64,000 nucleotides of DNA, taken from Ignavibacteriota bacterium. Lineage in GTDB: Bacteria; Bacteroidota; Ignavibacteria; Kapaibacteriales; UBA2268. The position numbers and the translations under genes are program-made. The notes beneath the pieces are model-generated. The model did not search any database. It saw only the letters and a program-made list of their open reading frames with translations, and had not been told where the DNA came from. Positions 9,609-16,548 of this stretch are shown here, in pieces (the first letter of the stretch is position 1; each line of letters opens with the position of its first letter). Where the stretch lies: contig JAHBUQ010000004.1 in assembly GCA_019637995.1 (NCBI GenBank), forward strand, positions 1 through 64,000, in the 5' to 3' direction.

Positions 9609-9806
9609 TCAGCTATGATTTTTCCTTGAATATGATAAACCATATTGCGACAGATATTCAGTTATTTTTTTGCTGTCGGTCGTGTTCAGGGGGGAATTGC
9701 TTAAGAGCTTTTTCCCGAGTCCCTGTCGTGTCATACCGATTGCCTCTGAAATTTTAGTAGAAGGTATCAATTTTACTAATAATTTCAAGTCTTCTGTTTC
9801 AATCAT
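9609..9806 (-). CDS. Small HTH-like protein, paralogue of 10857-11084
   Basis: 65 aa, last gene of a leftward four-gene operon. Residues ~5-55 (EDLKLLVKLIPSTKISEAIGMTRQGLGKKLL...YLSQYGLSYSRK as separate blocks) align with the protein at 10857-11084 (EDLRIISGLIPLTRFSQLLNIS...LLRSHGLFFNR). The pattern of a short helix, turn, helix and then a YGL/HGL-type end resembles small phage regulators. Function is not established; a regulator of the locus is my inference. Confidence 0.6.
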   Translation of the reverse strand: MIETEDLKLLVKLIPSTKISEAIGMTRQGLGKKLLSNSPLNTTDSKKITEYLSQYGLSYSRKNHS

Positions 9807-9807
9807 G

Positions 9808-10035
9808 TTATAATTCCTTAGTAGTTAAATTAAAAGTTTTGATTGCTTTAGTGCTTAGCAATGCCGCTATATAGTCATAGCAGTCAGTATTTAAAGCCAT
9901 AATGCCAAAAGTTGCATATTTGTCATTTGCACCATAAAGGCAAAACCCAGCCTCATTAGAGCCATGAATAATATTTTGCGTTGCTTTTTTGTCAGCAACT
10001 TCGACATCGAAAGTAATAATCATTGACTTTCTCAT
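9808..10035 (-). CDS. Hypothetical protein, 75 aa
   Basis: Third gene of the leftward operon, one base from the gene on either side. There is no signal peptide or membrane segment. It starts MRKSMIITFDVEVADKKATQ and has a mixed alpha/beta look. I do not recognise it. Tight spacing implies co-transcription from the promoter at 10709-10740. Confidence 0.6.
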   Translation of the reverse strand: MRKSMIITFDVEVADKKATQNIIHGSNEAGFCLYGANDKYATFGIMALNTDCYDYIAALLSTKAIKTFNLTTKEL

Positions 10036-10036
10036 A

Positions 10037-10231
10037 TTATACCTCTATATACCATCTTTTAGCTGATGAATCCCACTCAGCTCCGACGGCAAGAAAATCG
10101 TTATCATAATTCAGATTATAATAATAATCAACGACGTTGCCGTTACTATCTACAAAAGCATCTTTAGCGATGTCATTACTGACTAAGCCGTCTGCAGTAA
10201 AAACCTCTTGAACCACGTGATAAGCTCTCAT
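10037..10231 (-). CDS. Hypothetical protein, 64 aa
   Basis: Start chosen at 10231 because a GGAG lies just upstream; the longer in-frame version has no ribosome binding site. It is acidic and rich in Tyr/Asn/Asp (DYYYNLNYDNDF), with a C-terminal EWDSSAKRWYIEV. Similar small acidic proteins are common in phage accessory loci, but I cannot assign a function. Confidence 0.6.
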   Translation of the reverse strand: MRAYHVVQEVFTADGLVSNDIAKDAFVDSNGNVVDYYYNLNYDNDFLAVGAEWDSSAKRWYIEV

Positions 10232-10247
10232 TTCTAATCTCCAAAAA

Positions 10248-10658
10248 TTATTTAACAAAAAATATATGTATATCATCAACACTTTCAATCAATTCAACTT
10301 CGTCAGCACTAAAACAAACACCGTCACCAGCGAAGTAAGCACTTTCAATTTCAACTCTTGCATCATCTAAATTGTCAGAACTAAGCTCTACAAAAGACAA
10401 ACCATGACCTGCGTTCACATTATCAACTAAAACATAATAACCTTCATAAAGTTCACGAATATCCGCACTTCTTAACTCGTCGCCCCACAACTCCATACCT
10501 GAAATATACAAAGGCATATCATTTTCTAAACAATTCTGGATACCTGCTTCAAGTTCGTCCGCTGTACAAAACAAACCTTCTTGACCAAAATTCCAGCTTG
10601 ACCAATTCCGTGCTAAGTCATTTTGTATGTGTCCGCTTTTTCTTGCTAACAGTTTCAT
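10248..10658 (-). CDS. Hypothetical acidic protein, 136 aa (accessory locus)
   Basis: First and longest gene of the leftward operon. The start at 10658 follows GGAG; the upstream in-frame TTG is less likely. The protein is strongly acidic with few Lys. Low pI and small size recall DNA-mimic or antirestriction proteins, but no ArdA-type motif is visible, so that is only a thought. It sits between the tape measure and the att site, a usual place for phage cargo genes. Confidence 0.6.
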   Translation of the reverse strand: MKLLARKSGHIQNDLARNWSSWNFGQEGLFCTADELEAGIQNCLENDMPLYISGMELWGDELRSADIRELYEGYYVLVDNVNAGHGLSFVELSSDNLDDARVEIESAYFAGDGVCFSADEVELIESVDDIHIFFVK

Positions 10659-10708
10659 TTCATTCTCCAAAAGTTATAAAAAAATTAAATTGTAAATTAA
10701 TTACAATA

Positions 10709-10740
10709 CAAAAGTAAATAAAAGTTTGCATATATGCAAA
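10709..10740 (-). promoter_or_regulatory. Bacteroidota-type promoter with overlapping palindrome
   Basis: On the minus strand TTTG (10740-10737), 20 bp, then TACTTTTG (10716-10709) match the Bacteroidota -33/-7 consensus TTTG/TAnnTTTG. The -33 element is part of the palindrome TTTGCATATATGCAAA (10725-10740), a likely operator. It drives the leftward operon that starts at 10658. Confidence 0.7.
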
Positions 10741-10856
10741 TTATTTTTTACTTTTTTCACTTTTTTTTAAAATATTTTTAAAATTATTTTATTTCTATTG
10801 AATGTGAAGTAAGGTATTTTTGTAATATGTTTTTTAATCATTATCGGAGAACTAAA

Positions 10857-11084
10857 ATGAATTATGAAGATTTAAGAATTATTTCCGGATTAATTCCATT
10901 AACCAGATTTTCGCAATTACTCAATATATCCTTGTTTGATTTATTAAATAAAGATGAAAACCTTACCGAAGATGAACTTCTAAATGTTAATCATCTTCTA
11001 AGGTCGCACGGGCTATTTTTCAACAGGACCGCATTTAATGATTTTTTGTTTGAAAAAATGTACTCTATCGATAAAATTGGTTGA
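10857..11084 (+). CDS. Small HTH-like protein, divergent from accessory operon
   Basis: 75 aa from ATG 10857, which has GGAG 9 nt upstream. It is transcribed away from the leftward operon and is a diverged paralogue of that operon's last gene (9609-9806): both begin with an acidic residue + EDL(R/K) and share a LIP.T...... block and a (Y/H)GL end. Divergent placement next to a palindromic promoter suggests it regulates the locus. The target is unknown. Confidence 0.55.
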   Translation: MNYEDLRIISGLIPLTRFSQLLNISLFDLLNKDENLTEDELLNVNHLLRSHGLFFNRTAFNDFLFEKMYSIDKIG

Positions 11085-11199
11085 TTTTATGTGCCGTTTG
11101 TGTGCCATTCATTTGCAACTTTTTAATACTTTACGCTACATAATGCAACATCTTTACAAAATTAAAAAAGTCTGAAGATAAGCACTAATACTAACGAAA

Positions 11200-11227
11200 A
11201 AAGGCTGTGATTGATTTCACAGCCTTT
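11200..11227. terminator. Bidirectional hairpin at prophage 1 right end
   Basis: 11-bp stem AAAGGCTGTGA / TCACAGCCTTT with a 6-nt loop and flanking A and T runs. The same hairpin lies at 57968-57995, where it serves as the terminator downstream of tRNA-Phe. It belongs to the homology shared by both prophage right ends. Confidence 0.75.
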
Positions 11228-11238
11228 CTAAATTTTAC

Positions 11239-11261
11239 GTGGTCAGAGAGGGAGTTGAACC
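11239..11261. repeat. att core copy between the two prophages
   Basis: 23 bp identical to the 3' part of tRNA-Phe (58007-58029): acceptor 3' strand and T-arm. Left of it the sequence matches the phage end at 57940-58006; right of it lies the integrase end of prophage 2. It is the junction between tandem prophages. Confidence 0.9.
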
Positions 11262-11320
11262 ATTGGCAGATTTTGTAAATAATAAATTATACAACGGTTT
11301 ACGAAGTTGAAGAAAATCAT

Positions 11321-11332
11321 TGTGCGATAATT
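11321..11332 (+). promoter_or_regulatory. Putative integrase arm-type site (left)
   Basis: TGTGCGATAATT occurs here, 60 bp inside the left att, and again at 57858-57869, about 140 bp inside the right att of prophage 2. I did not see it at the end of prophage 1. Paired 12-mers flanking both ends fit arm-type integrase sites. Confidence 0.5.
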
Positions 11333-11340
11333 TGAATAAT

Positions 11341-12357
11341 TTATAGCTTTTCAAGCTCTTTTTTGAGCTCGCTCAGCTTTAATTTTGTGATGTAATTTTT
11401 TGATTGTACTTGGGTGGTATGACCCAAAATTTGGGCTGCAACTTTTATATTGATACCGCTATCTATGAGTTTGTTTTCGAAATATTTACGGATTGAATGA
11501 AAACCCCTGGCTTTTAATTTAAGTGCTCTGCATGCTTTGACAAGTTTTGTATGCGGATAATCGGTTATTTGATATTTTATAGGTTTAGGTTTTGATTTAA
11601 GGTGTTTGACCAATAGGGCTAACTCACTGCCCTCAAGCACAGGGATTTGACGCAAATATCCACCTTTGCCGTGTACTTGAAGGTAATCTTTATGTAAATC
11701 TTCTCTTTTTAAATTGATGACTTCTTGAATTCGTAATCCGGTTAATGCAATCAGTTTGATTATTGAGTGCATTTCAGACCCTTGCTCGAAGTGGTTTAAT
11801 AATGCATCTATCTCAACATCTGTGAACTGGGTCGGTGTGAGCTGTACAGATTTGGGCATTAATGAGGAATTGACGGGGTTTTTATCTATAAAATTATTGC
11901 TGACAAGGTAATTAAAAAATACTGATAAGAGCTGAAGCGATTTATTGATAGTGTTGACGTGCAATTTACTCTTAGAAATCTGCTCTATCAGATGTTTTTT
12001 TAAACGGTCAGGGTCGTCGGTTGTTAAATCATAATCAAGCCAGTGGCTAAATGACTGCTTATATTTTTTCACAGTCGAGAGTGTAACTGATTTGGATTTA
12101 AGGTTAAGAAAATCTTCGAATAAATCACCTATTAAGATTGATTTGACCGAACCAAGAACAATTTTATCATGAAGTATTTCAAGCATACGCAAGGCACGTT
12201 GGCGATTATTCAGGTGCCATATTAAACCTGTGCTGCGACGCACTTCTTTACCTTTGAAATGCACATGCATATAAATACTGTTACCACGTTTTTTAAGGTA
12301 AGCATAGCGGAACAGCGGATGAGGAATTATATCTGTATCTGATTTACGACGACTCAT
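11341..12357 (-). CDS. Tyrosine site-specific integrase, 338 aa
   Basis: Catalyses recombination between attP and the tRNA-Phe attB. The C-terminal catalytic domain shows Arg209 (TGLRIQE), a Lys near 232 (HGKGG), H-x-x-R at 287-290 (HSIR), His313 (GHTT) and the nucleophile Tyr322 (NYITK). The N-terminal ~170 residues form the core-binding region. The gene ends 80 bp from the att core, the usual integrase-att layout. Its start overlaps the stop of the next leftward gene by 4 bp. Confidence 0.95.
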   Translation of the reverse strand: MSRRKSDTDIIPHPLFRYAYLKKRGNSIYMHVHFKGKEVRRSTGLIWHLNNRQRALRMLEILHDKIVLGSVKSILIGDLFEDFLNLKSKSVTLSTVKKYKQSFSHWLDYDLTTDDPDRLKKHLIEQISKSKLHVNTINKSLQLLSVFFNYLVSNNFIDKNPVNSSLMPKSVQLTPTQFTDVEIDALLNHFEQGSEMHSIIKLIALTGLRIQEVINLKREDLHKDYLQVHGKGGYLRQIPVLEGSELALLVKHLKSKPKPIKYQITDYPHTKLVKACRALKLKARGFHSIRKYFENKLIDSGINIKVAAQILGHTTQVQSKNYITKLKLSELKKELEKL

Positions 12358-12545
12358 TTCTTTTTATGCTGCCAGCACAATGAATCAATATCGTAAGTAG
12401 TTCGTTTGCATTGAGCACCCTTTAAAGTGATGGCTGTGCAGCGAACCGGAGACATTAAAGCCTTGTTTTGATTGCTTTTTGCTTCATCTCTGACAGTCGA
12501 ACAGGATGATATGACGATAAGCAATATGATTGCAAATTTTTTCAT
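12354..12545 (-). CDS. Small lipoprotein with C..C..C..H motif, 63 aa
   Basis: Start at ATG 12545 (GAG just upstream); the N-terminus MKKFAIILLIVISSC is a lipoprotein signal with the lipobox Cys at 15. The C-terminal half, RCTAITLKGAQCKRTT then SLCWQH, resembles a small Cys/His domain common in Bacteroidota proteins (DUF5763-like, from memory). It overlaps the integrase start by 4 bp and may be expressed in the lysogen. Role unknown. Confidence 0.65.
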   Translation of the reverse strand: MKKFAIILLIVISSCSTVRDEAKSNQNKALMSPVRCTAITLKGAQCKRTTYDIDSLCWQHKKK

Positions 12546-12546
12546 C

Positions 12547-12729
12547 TCAATTAGCACAAAAGACAAATAAACTCTGGATAGCAGGGTTTAGTATTCTAAA
12601 TGTGCCTTTATACATTGGAAATGCAAAGTATGTATGACTTTTATTATCGCAACGGGTTATTCTCCATTGCGGGTTGTAGTCTTTGAATCTGTAATATTCC
12701 AATATATCTACTTTGTAATCCGGTTGCAT
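12547..12729 (-). CDS. Hypothetical protein, 60 aa
   Basis: Short protein rich in aromatic residues (EYYRFKDYNPQWRITR), ending 1 bp before the start of the lipoprotein gene. No recognised domain. Placement in the leftward lysogeny cluster and tight spacing support it as a gene. Confidence 0.5.
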   Translation of the reverse strand: MQPDYKVDILEYYRFKDYNPQWRITRCDNKSHTYFAFPMYKGTFRILNPAIQSLFVFCAN

Positions 12730-12789
12730 GACATTAATCCTATTTTTAGGGTCAGAGATGCAAATGAACTCTGACCCATCTGTTAAGTT

Positions 12790-13233
12790 TTAATAAGTTC
12801 CAATTATTTCCCAATCTCCTTCTTCCCCATCTTTCCAGTGATATTTGCGGAATGTGACCACCATTTGATTTTGTACCATCACGCCTAATCTGTTTTGAGC
12901 TTCATATTCTATTTTAACATTTGCTACACTATAAGGTGTATTATCGTGTTCCGAAACAGCTTTTAGCAGTTCAAATTCACGGCGTCCTTGAGCTGTCGCT
13001 GTATCAATATTATTTTCATCAAGTCCCGCAGCCTTAGCCATTGGATTGTCATAACCTACAGTATCTATAATTGATATATTTTTCTTGTCTAATTTAGCAA
13101 ACTTAGCACTGCTCGGTGAGACTAATTGCTTTTTAACATGCTCTACAGCTAAATCATACAGCTCTGACTCAGGCGATTTGCCGCAAGAAACTATAATTAA
13201 AAATGATATAAAAATGTAATAATATCTTTTCAT
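12790..13233 (-). CDS. Lipoprotein, 147 aa
   Basis: N-terminus MKRYYYIFISFLIIVSC is a lipoprotein signal with Cys17. After it comes a (V)KKQLVSPSSAKFAKL segment, followed by a C-terminal beta-rich region ending KYHWKDGEEGDWEIIGTY. The SPSSAKF-type segment is seen in many short secreted or lipoprotein hypothetical proteins. It is co-transcribed with the small membrane protein at 13230-13391 (4-bp overlap). A lysogenic-conversion role, such as an envelope or exclusion function, is possible but unproven. Confidence 0.65.
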   Translation of the reverse strand: MKRYYYIFISFLIIVSCGKSPESELYDLAVEHVKKQLVSPSSAKFAKLDKKNISIIDTVGYDNPMAKAAGLDENNIDTATAQGRREFELLKAVSEHDNTPYSVANVKIEYEAQNRLGVMVQNQMVVTFRKYHWKDGEEGDWEIIGTY

Positions 13234-13391
13234 AATTCACCTTTTTTATTTTTATCAATATATTCACTGACTATTTTTAATATTTTATCTACATCGTTGA
13301 ACATTTTGAATGATCGCTGTATGTATAATAATGCGATAATAAAAAAACCTATGCCAATTACAGCCGTAACGATGCCAATTAACTCATCCAT
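13230..13391 (-). CDS. Small single-pass membrane protein, 53 aa
   Basis: ATG at 13391 opens a 53-codon frame: residues ~4-24 (LIGIVTAVIGIGFFIIALLY) form one transmembrane helix, followed by a charged tail. Its TGA overlaps the ATG of the following lipoprotein gene (ATGA), strong support for a real coupled gene. The function is unknown; the pair may act together at the envelope. Confidence 0.6.
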   Translation of the reverse strand: MDELIGIVTAVIGIGFFIIALLYIQRSFKMFNDVDKILKIVSEYIDKNKKGEL

Positions 13392-13406
13392 AAAATACTC
13401 CCATAA

Positions 13407-13805
13407 TTATTTAATAAAACCATTTATATATTCTACTAATAGAACAAATTTATCACGTTCCGGAATATTGTAATTAAGAACCGTAGCAACTTTTTCTTCC
13501 ACCAATTGTTCATTTCGTGTTCTTACCATACCGGCACTCAATGAATAATAGGGTTGTAAATGCTCATTGCAATATATTTCATCGAGCATATTACCTTCTC
13601 CTTTAATATACCAGTCAACATTCAAACCGTATTTAGATAAAAATTCCAATACTTCATGTTTTGTTATAATATGTTCCGAGCTTGACAAATATTTGCTAAA
13701 ATAAGAAGATTCACGCCCTAATTCGACTGACAAATCACTTGCTTTTTTTCCTATTTTCTGAAAAAACGCCCTAAGCCTCATATTTGGAGTAATTACATCA
13801 TTCAT
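13407..13805 (-). CDS. CI-like HTH phage repressor, 132 aa
   Basis: N-terminal helix-turn-helix (residues ~8-75: RLRAFFQKIGKKASDLSVELG... then GLNVDWYIKGEGNML), the pattern typical of phage CI-type repressors of Bacteroidota. There is no protease-type C-terminal domain, so induction is probably not by RecA-stimulated autocleavage. It is divergent from the early rightward genes, with the early promoter at 13926-13956 between them: the lysogeny switch. Two TACGTAG copies (13853-13878) just upstream of its start could be operators. Confidence 0.8.
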   Translation of the reverse strand: MNDVITPNMRLRAFFQKIGKKASDLSVELGRESSYFSKYLSSSEHIITKHEVLEFLSKYGLNVDWYIKGEGNMLDEIYCNEHLQPYYSLSAGMVRTRNEQLVEEKVATVLNYNIPERDKFVLLVEYINGFIK

Positions 13806-13925
13806 AATGCACCTTGAAATTCTCTGATAATTAAAAAACGTTAACCAAATTACGTAGAAGATGATACGTAGTTACCCTGATTTTTACATAATTTAGGAAA
13901 AAAAACAATTTTTTGAAAAAAAAAC

Positions 13926-13956
13926 TTGCACAGATTGTTTTTTTTCCTTACTTTTA
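13926..13956 (+). promoter_or_regulatory. Early rightward promoter
   Basis: TTG (13926-13928), about 20 bp, then TACTTTTA (13949-13956), one base off the Bacteroidota -7 consensus TAnnTTTG. It faces the early genes and starts the structured leader. Confidence 0.6.
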
Positions 13957-14028
13957 CAATTGTTATTGTTGCAGAAACAAAAAACACTAAAAAGAAAACA
14001 AAATGCAACAAAAACAAAACTCAAAAAA

Positions 14029-14156
14029 AGTTCTTTGAATATCAGCAGAGTAAGCTCATAAACTGAAAACTGATTAAATAATGGAAAGGGGCGTTGTGCA
14101 CCCGGAATGATTTCGCAAAGTCCGGTGTTGTTCCCCCTTCCTCATTATAAAGAACT
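14029..14156 (+). ncRNA. Structured early leader with boxA-like motif
   Basis: The 13.8-14.3 kb gap holds no gene. AGTTCTTT (14029-14036) pairs with AAAGAACT (14149-14156), enclosing a long hairpin: arm 14078-14091 (ATAATGGAAAGGGG) with 14133-14148, and inside it CACCCGGA with TCCGG.TG. GTTCTTTGAA also resembles a boxA (NusB/E antitermination) element. A second weak hairpin (AGGGCGT/ACGCTCT) lies near 14214-14241. The leader is likely an antitermination or regulatory RNA for the early operon. Confidence 0.55.
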
Positions 14157-14279
14157 ATGTTCATTGACAATTGAAATAATGCGATACAAAAAATTATAAA
14201 ATTAAATTCTTCAGGGCGTGGACTCGCACTCTACGCTCTGATTTAAAATTAAATTATTATATCAATAAGGAAAAATTTA

Positions 14280-14480
14280 ATGAACAATGAACCAGTTGAA
14301 AATGATACTGAGCAAAATCCTGTGATGGGGTTCAGAATTTCTTCTAAATCTATTGAAAGATTAGACAAAATTGCAGAACAAAATCTCAGGTCGAGAGCAA
14401 ATATGGCACTCTACATCATCGAAAAGTATTTAAGTAAATACGACGAGATGCAAAGAGACCCTTTTGCTGCCGCTCAATAA
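14280..14480 (+). CDS. Ribbon-helix-helix protein, 66 aa
   Basis: First early gene. MGFRISSKSIERLDKIAEQNLRS... is a short beta strand followed by two helices, the CopG/Arc-type fold that binds DNA as a dimer. It lies just upstream of four tandem 13-bp palindromes (14530-14581), a natural target for such a protein, so it may autoregulate the downstream early genes. AAGGA lies 5-9 nt before the start. Confidence 0.7.
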   Translation: MNNEPVENDTEQNPVMGFRISSKSIERLDKIAEQNLRSRANMALYIIEKYLSKYDEMQRDPFAAAQ

Positions 14481-14529
14481 TCGCACATACAAAAATATGA
14501 ATAATTTTTGACATACGCAAATTATTTGC

Positions 14530-14581
14530 GTACATTTTGTACGTATATTTTATACGTACATTTTATACGTACATTTTATAC
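14530..14581. promoter_or_regulatory. Four contiguous 13-bp palindromic operators
   Basis: Units at 14530-14542, 14543-14555, 14556-14568 and 14569-14581, each of the form GTAYATTTTRTAC, head to tail with no spacer. This is an operator array between the RHH gene and the next early gene. Confidence 0.75.
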
Positions 14582-14633
14582 GGAAATCAAACAAATAATA
14601 TTGTTTTTCAATTCTATTTTTAAAGGTATCTAT

Positions 14634-14858
14634 ATGCTTAATATAGAAAATATAAAAAAATATGCTACTCCAAGCCGAAAAAAATACAAAATCACATTAA
14701 ACCTATCTTCACAAATTTATGATAAATTCAATAAATTAAAAGATATTACTATGATTCAGGATAGCACGGCTTTGCTGAGAGCACTAATCGTTACTGCTTA
14801 CGAAGAAGCAGTACAGGAAGGAGTTAAATATGAATCAAACACAGACAATCAAGCTTGA
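14634..14858 (+). CDS. Hypothetical early protein, 74 aa
   Basis: Start placed at ATG 14634, with AAAGG upstream; the longer version would translate the operator array. The protein is basic at the N-terminus (TPSRKKYKITLNLSSQIYDKFNKLKD), and the central segment with TALLRALIVTAYEEA suggests another ribbon-helix-helix or HTH regulator. It overlaps the ParB-like gene by 29 bp. Confidence 0.6.
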   Translation: MLNIENIKKYATPSRKKYKITLNLSSQIYDKFNKLKDITMIQDSTALLRALIVTAYEEAVQEGVKYESNTDNQA

Positions 14859-16479
14859 TGAGCTTGAAATATCTAAAAAGTTTCAATCCAGAGCGGCTAT
14901 TTCGCAAGATGTAATTGATGAATATGCTTACGCTTTGAGGTTAGGAACTGAACTGCCGCCGATGACAGTATTTCTTGACTCAGCGAAATACTATCTCGTT
15001 GACGGTTATCACAGATACTACGCACACAAAAAAGCAGGCAATACTGCTGCAGTTTGCGAAGTACATTACGGAACAGAGCGTGACGCTATTCTTTATGCTG
15101 CAGGTGCCAATGCAAAGCATGGACTGAACAGAACCAACGAGGATAAGAGAAAAGCAGTGATGACTCTGCTGAATGACACTGACTGGGCGCAGTGGAGTAA
15201 TTATAAAATTGCTACTCATTGTAGTGTTTCAGAGGGTTACGTCAGACTATTAAGGGATGCAATTATTGGCGATACTTCGTATATACGAAGTATGAAATCA
15301 GAAACCGGAGAGGATATACAAAGTGATACTACGTATATACGTAGTATGAGATCAGAAGACCAAGAGGAAAAAGAAGATATAAACTCCCTTGGATTGCGTC
15401 GTTTCACCCACTCGGAAGCCTCGAAGAATTTGACTGCCTTTGCATCCGGCTGGCAAGACCCTGATGATGGTCCTGAACCACGCAAAAGAGTTTATATACA
15501 TCCTAAGACCGGACGGCAAACGATGATGGATGTATCGAATATAGGCAAGAAAAAGAAAAAAGAGAAAAAACCTTATGAAGTCGGGCATGAAGGATATGAG
15601 CCACAGGAAATAGTAAGGAGTGTCCCTGTACTGGTTCCAAATCGAATTGAGCAAGAAGATGAAGACCCTGAGCCTATATCTCATAAAAACCCTTATCTTG
15701 CATATTCATACAACACTTATGACAATGTAAGAATTTTGAATATCAAAAAAGAAGTACCGCCTATTGATTACGCCAAAGCTGCAAATATGCAATTCTCTGA
15801 GCATGATCATTACAGGATACTTCATGATATGACAAGAAAAGAGCTTGAGATATTCAGTTTTGACCCTGAAAGTGAATTTTCAGAAGTTACAGAAGTCCCG
15901 GGTAAATTCAGACTGTCACCTGCGACTATGAAGAAGATTGAAGAGTTGGGCTTTAATTACGATGAATATATAAAAGCCTGCGTACCGCCATCGCGATTCG
16001 ACAAAATACTGATAGTATTTAAAGAAACGGCACCGAGTTATCGCCATAAACCGGATAACGACGCAGAAATTCTTAAACCTTATTTCATAAAAGAAGTACT
16101 GCCGGATTGCAATTTAGATGACGAGTACCGAGACCAGCTCGTTGGTACAAAATACTTCAATTCAACTGTCTTTTTAAATCATATTGCAGCTCTTGAGACG
16201 CCGACTAAAATTGAGCGGTGTATAGCAGAAATACGACACGGCGGAGTCCGACATATATGGGAATTTCATCACATGCCATCAACCTTTGATGCTATTGACA
16301 GAGATGACCCTGACGGATACAGGCTGGGTGATATGAACTATAAAAAAGACAAAGAAGTTGAGAGATTTTTAAGGGAAATGCTTGCAAGGTTCGACTTCAT
16401 ACGTGAAAGGACACGAAACGCACGCATACATCAGATTTTAAATTTATTTGAAACACATCTTGAATTAATTATTCCATAA
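14830..16479 (+). CDS. ParB-like N-terminal domain protein, 549 aa
   Basis: Residues ~5-120 carry a ParB/RepB/Spo0J-like domain: LDELEISKKFQSR, LVDGYHRYYAHKKAG (the D-G-x-H-R box) and GTERDAI..AAGANA. An HTH-like stretch follows (YKIATHCSVSEGYVRLLR). A VYIHPKTGRQTMMDVSNIGKKKK motif around 220 recurs in its paralogue at 18151-18966 (TYINKHGQTAQMNVSNIGKKR). The C-terminal ~300 residues are unassigned. Such proteins in phages act in DNA binding, transcription or modification; the exact role is unknown. Its own coding sequence holds two long perfect palindromes. Confidence 0.7.
   Translation: MNQTQTIKLDELEISKKFQSRAAISQDVIDEYAYALRLGTELPPMTVFLDSAKYYLVDGYHRYYAHKKAGNTAAVCEVHYGTERDAILYAAGANAKHGLNRTNEDKRKAVMTLLNDTDWAQWSNYKIATHCSVSEGYVRLLRDAIIGDTSYIRSMKSETGEDIQSDTTYIRSMRSEDQEEKEDINSLGLRRFTHSEASKNLTAFASGWQDPDDGPEPRKRVYIHPKTGRQTMMDVSNIGKKKKKEKKPYEVGHEGYEPQEIVRSVPVLVPNRIEQEDEDPEPISHKNPYLAYSYNTYDNVRILNIKKEVPPIDYAKAANMQFSEHDHYRILHDMTRKELEIFSFDPESEFSEVTEVPGKFRLSPATMKKIEELGFNYDEYIKACVPPSRFDKILIVFKETAPSYRHKPDNDAEILKPYFIKEVLPDCNLDDEYRDQLVGTKYFNSTVFLNHIAALETPTKIERCIAEIRHGGVRHIWEFHHMPSTFDAIDRDDPDGYRLGDMNYKKDKEVERFLREMLARFDFIRERTRNARIHQILNLFETHLELIIP
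15272..15347. repeat. Two 22-bp perfect palindromes inside ParB-like gene
   Basis: Palindromes at 15272-15293 (arm ATACTTCGTAT) and 15326-15347 (arm ATACTACGTAT), 32 bp apart. They encode the repeated peptides DTSYIRSM and DTTYIRSM. They may be binding sites for the encoded protein. Confidence 0.75.
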
Positions 16480-16485
16480 ATGAAA

Positions 16486-16518
16486 AACCTTGTCTGGGGA
16501 AGCAAACAAGGTTCTTTC
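16486..16518 (+). terminator. Hairpin after ParB-like gene (possible attenuator)
   Basis: AACCTTGT (16486-16493) pairs with ACAAGGTT (16506-16513), followed by CTTTC. Lying 7 bp after a stop codon, it looks like a weak terminator and argues that the next gene starts downstream at 16549. Confidence 0.5.
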
Positions 16519-16548
16519 AATTCAAAAACTATTAAGGAAACTTATAAT

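Larger units (their letters stand above)
1..11261. mobile_element. Prophage 1, right-hand part (left end outside window)
   Basis: This segment holds the distal end of a prophage: the last codons of a fibre-region protein, a full tail module ending in the tape measure, an accessory locus, a terminator and an att copy at 11239-11261. Its tail genes match those of prophage 2 (48155-57766) in order and size but have diverged in sequence. Its integrase end would lie upstream of the window. The shared att with prophage 2 indicates tandem integration at the same tRNA-Phe site. Confidence 0.85.

Noticed and set aside
15272..15347. Palindromes as loxP/Cre sites
   Set aside because: The arms resemble loxP arms but there is no asymmetric spacer, the second palindrome differs, and no Cre-like recombinase other than the att integrase is present.
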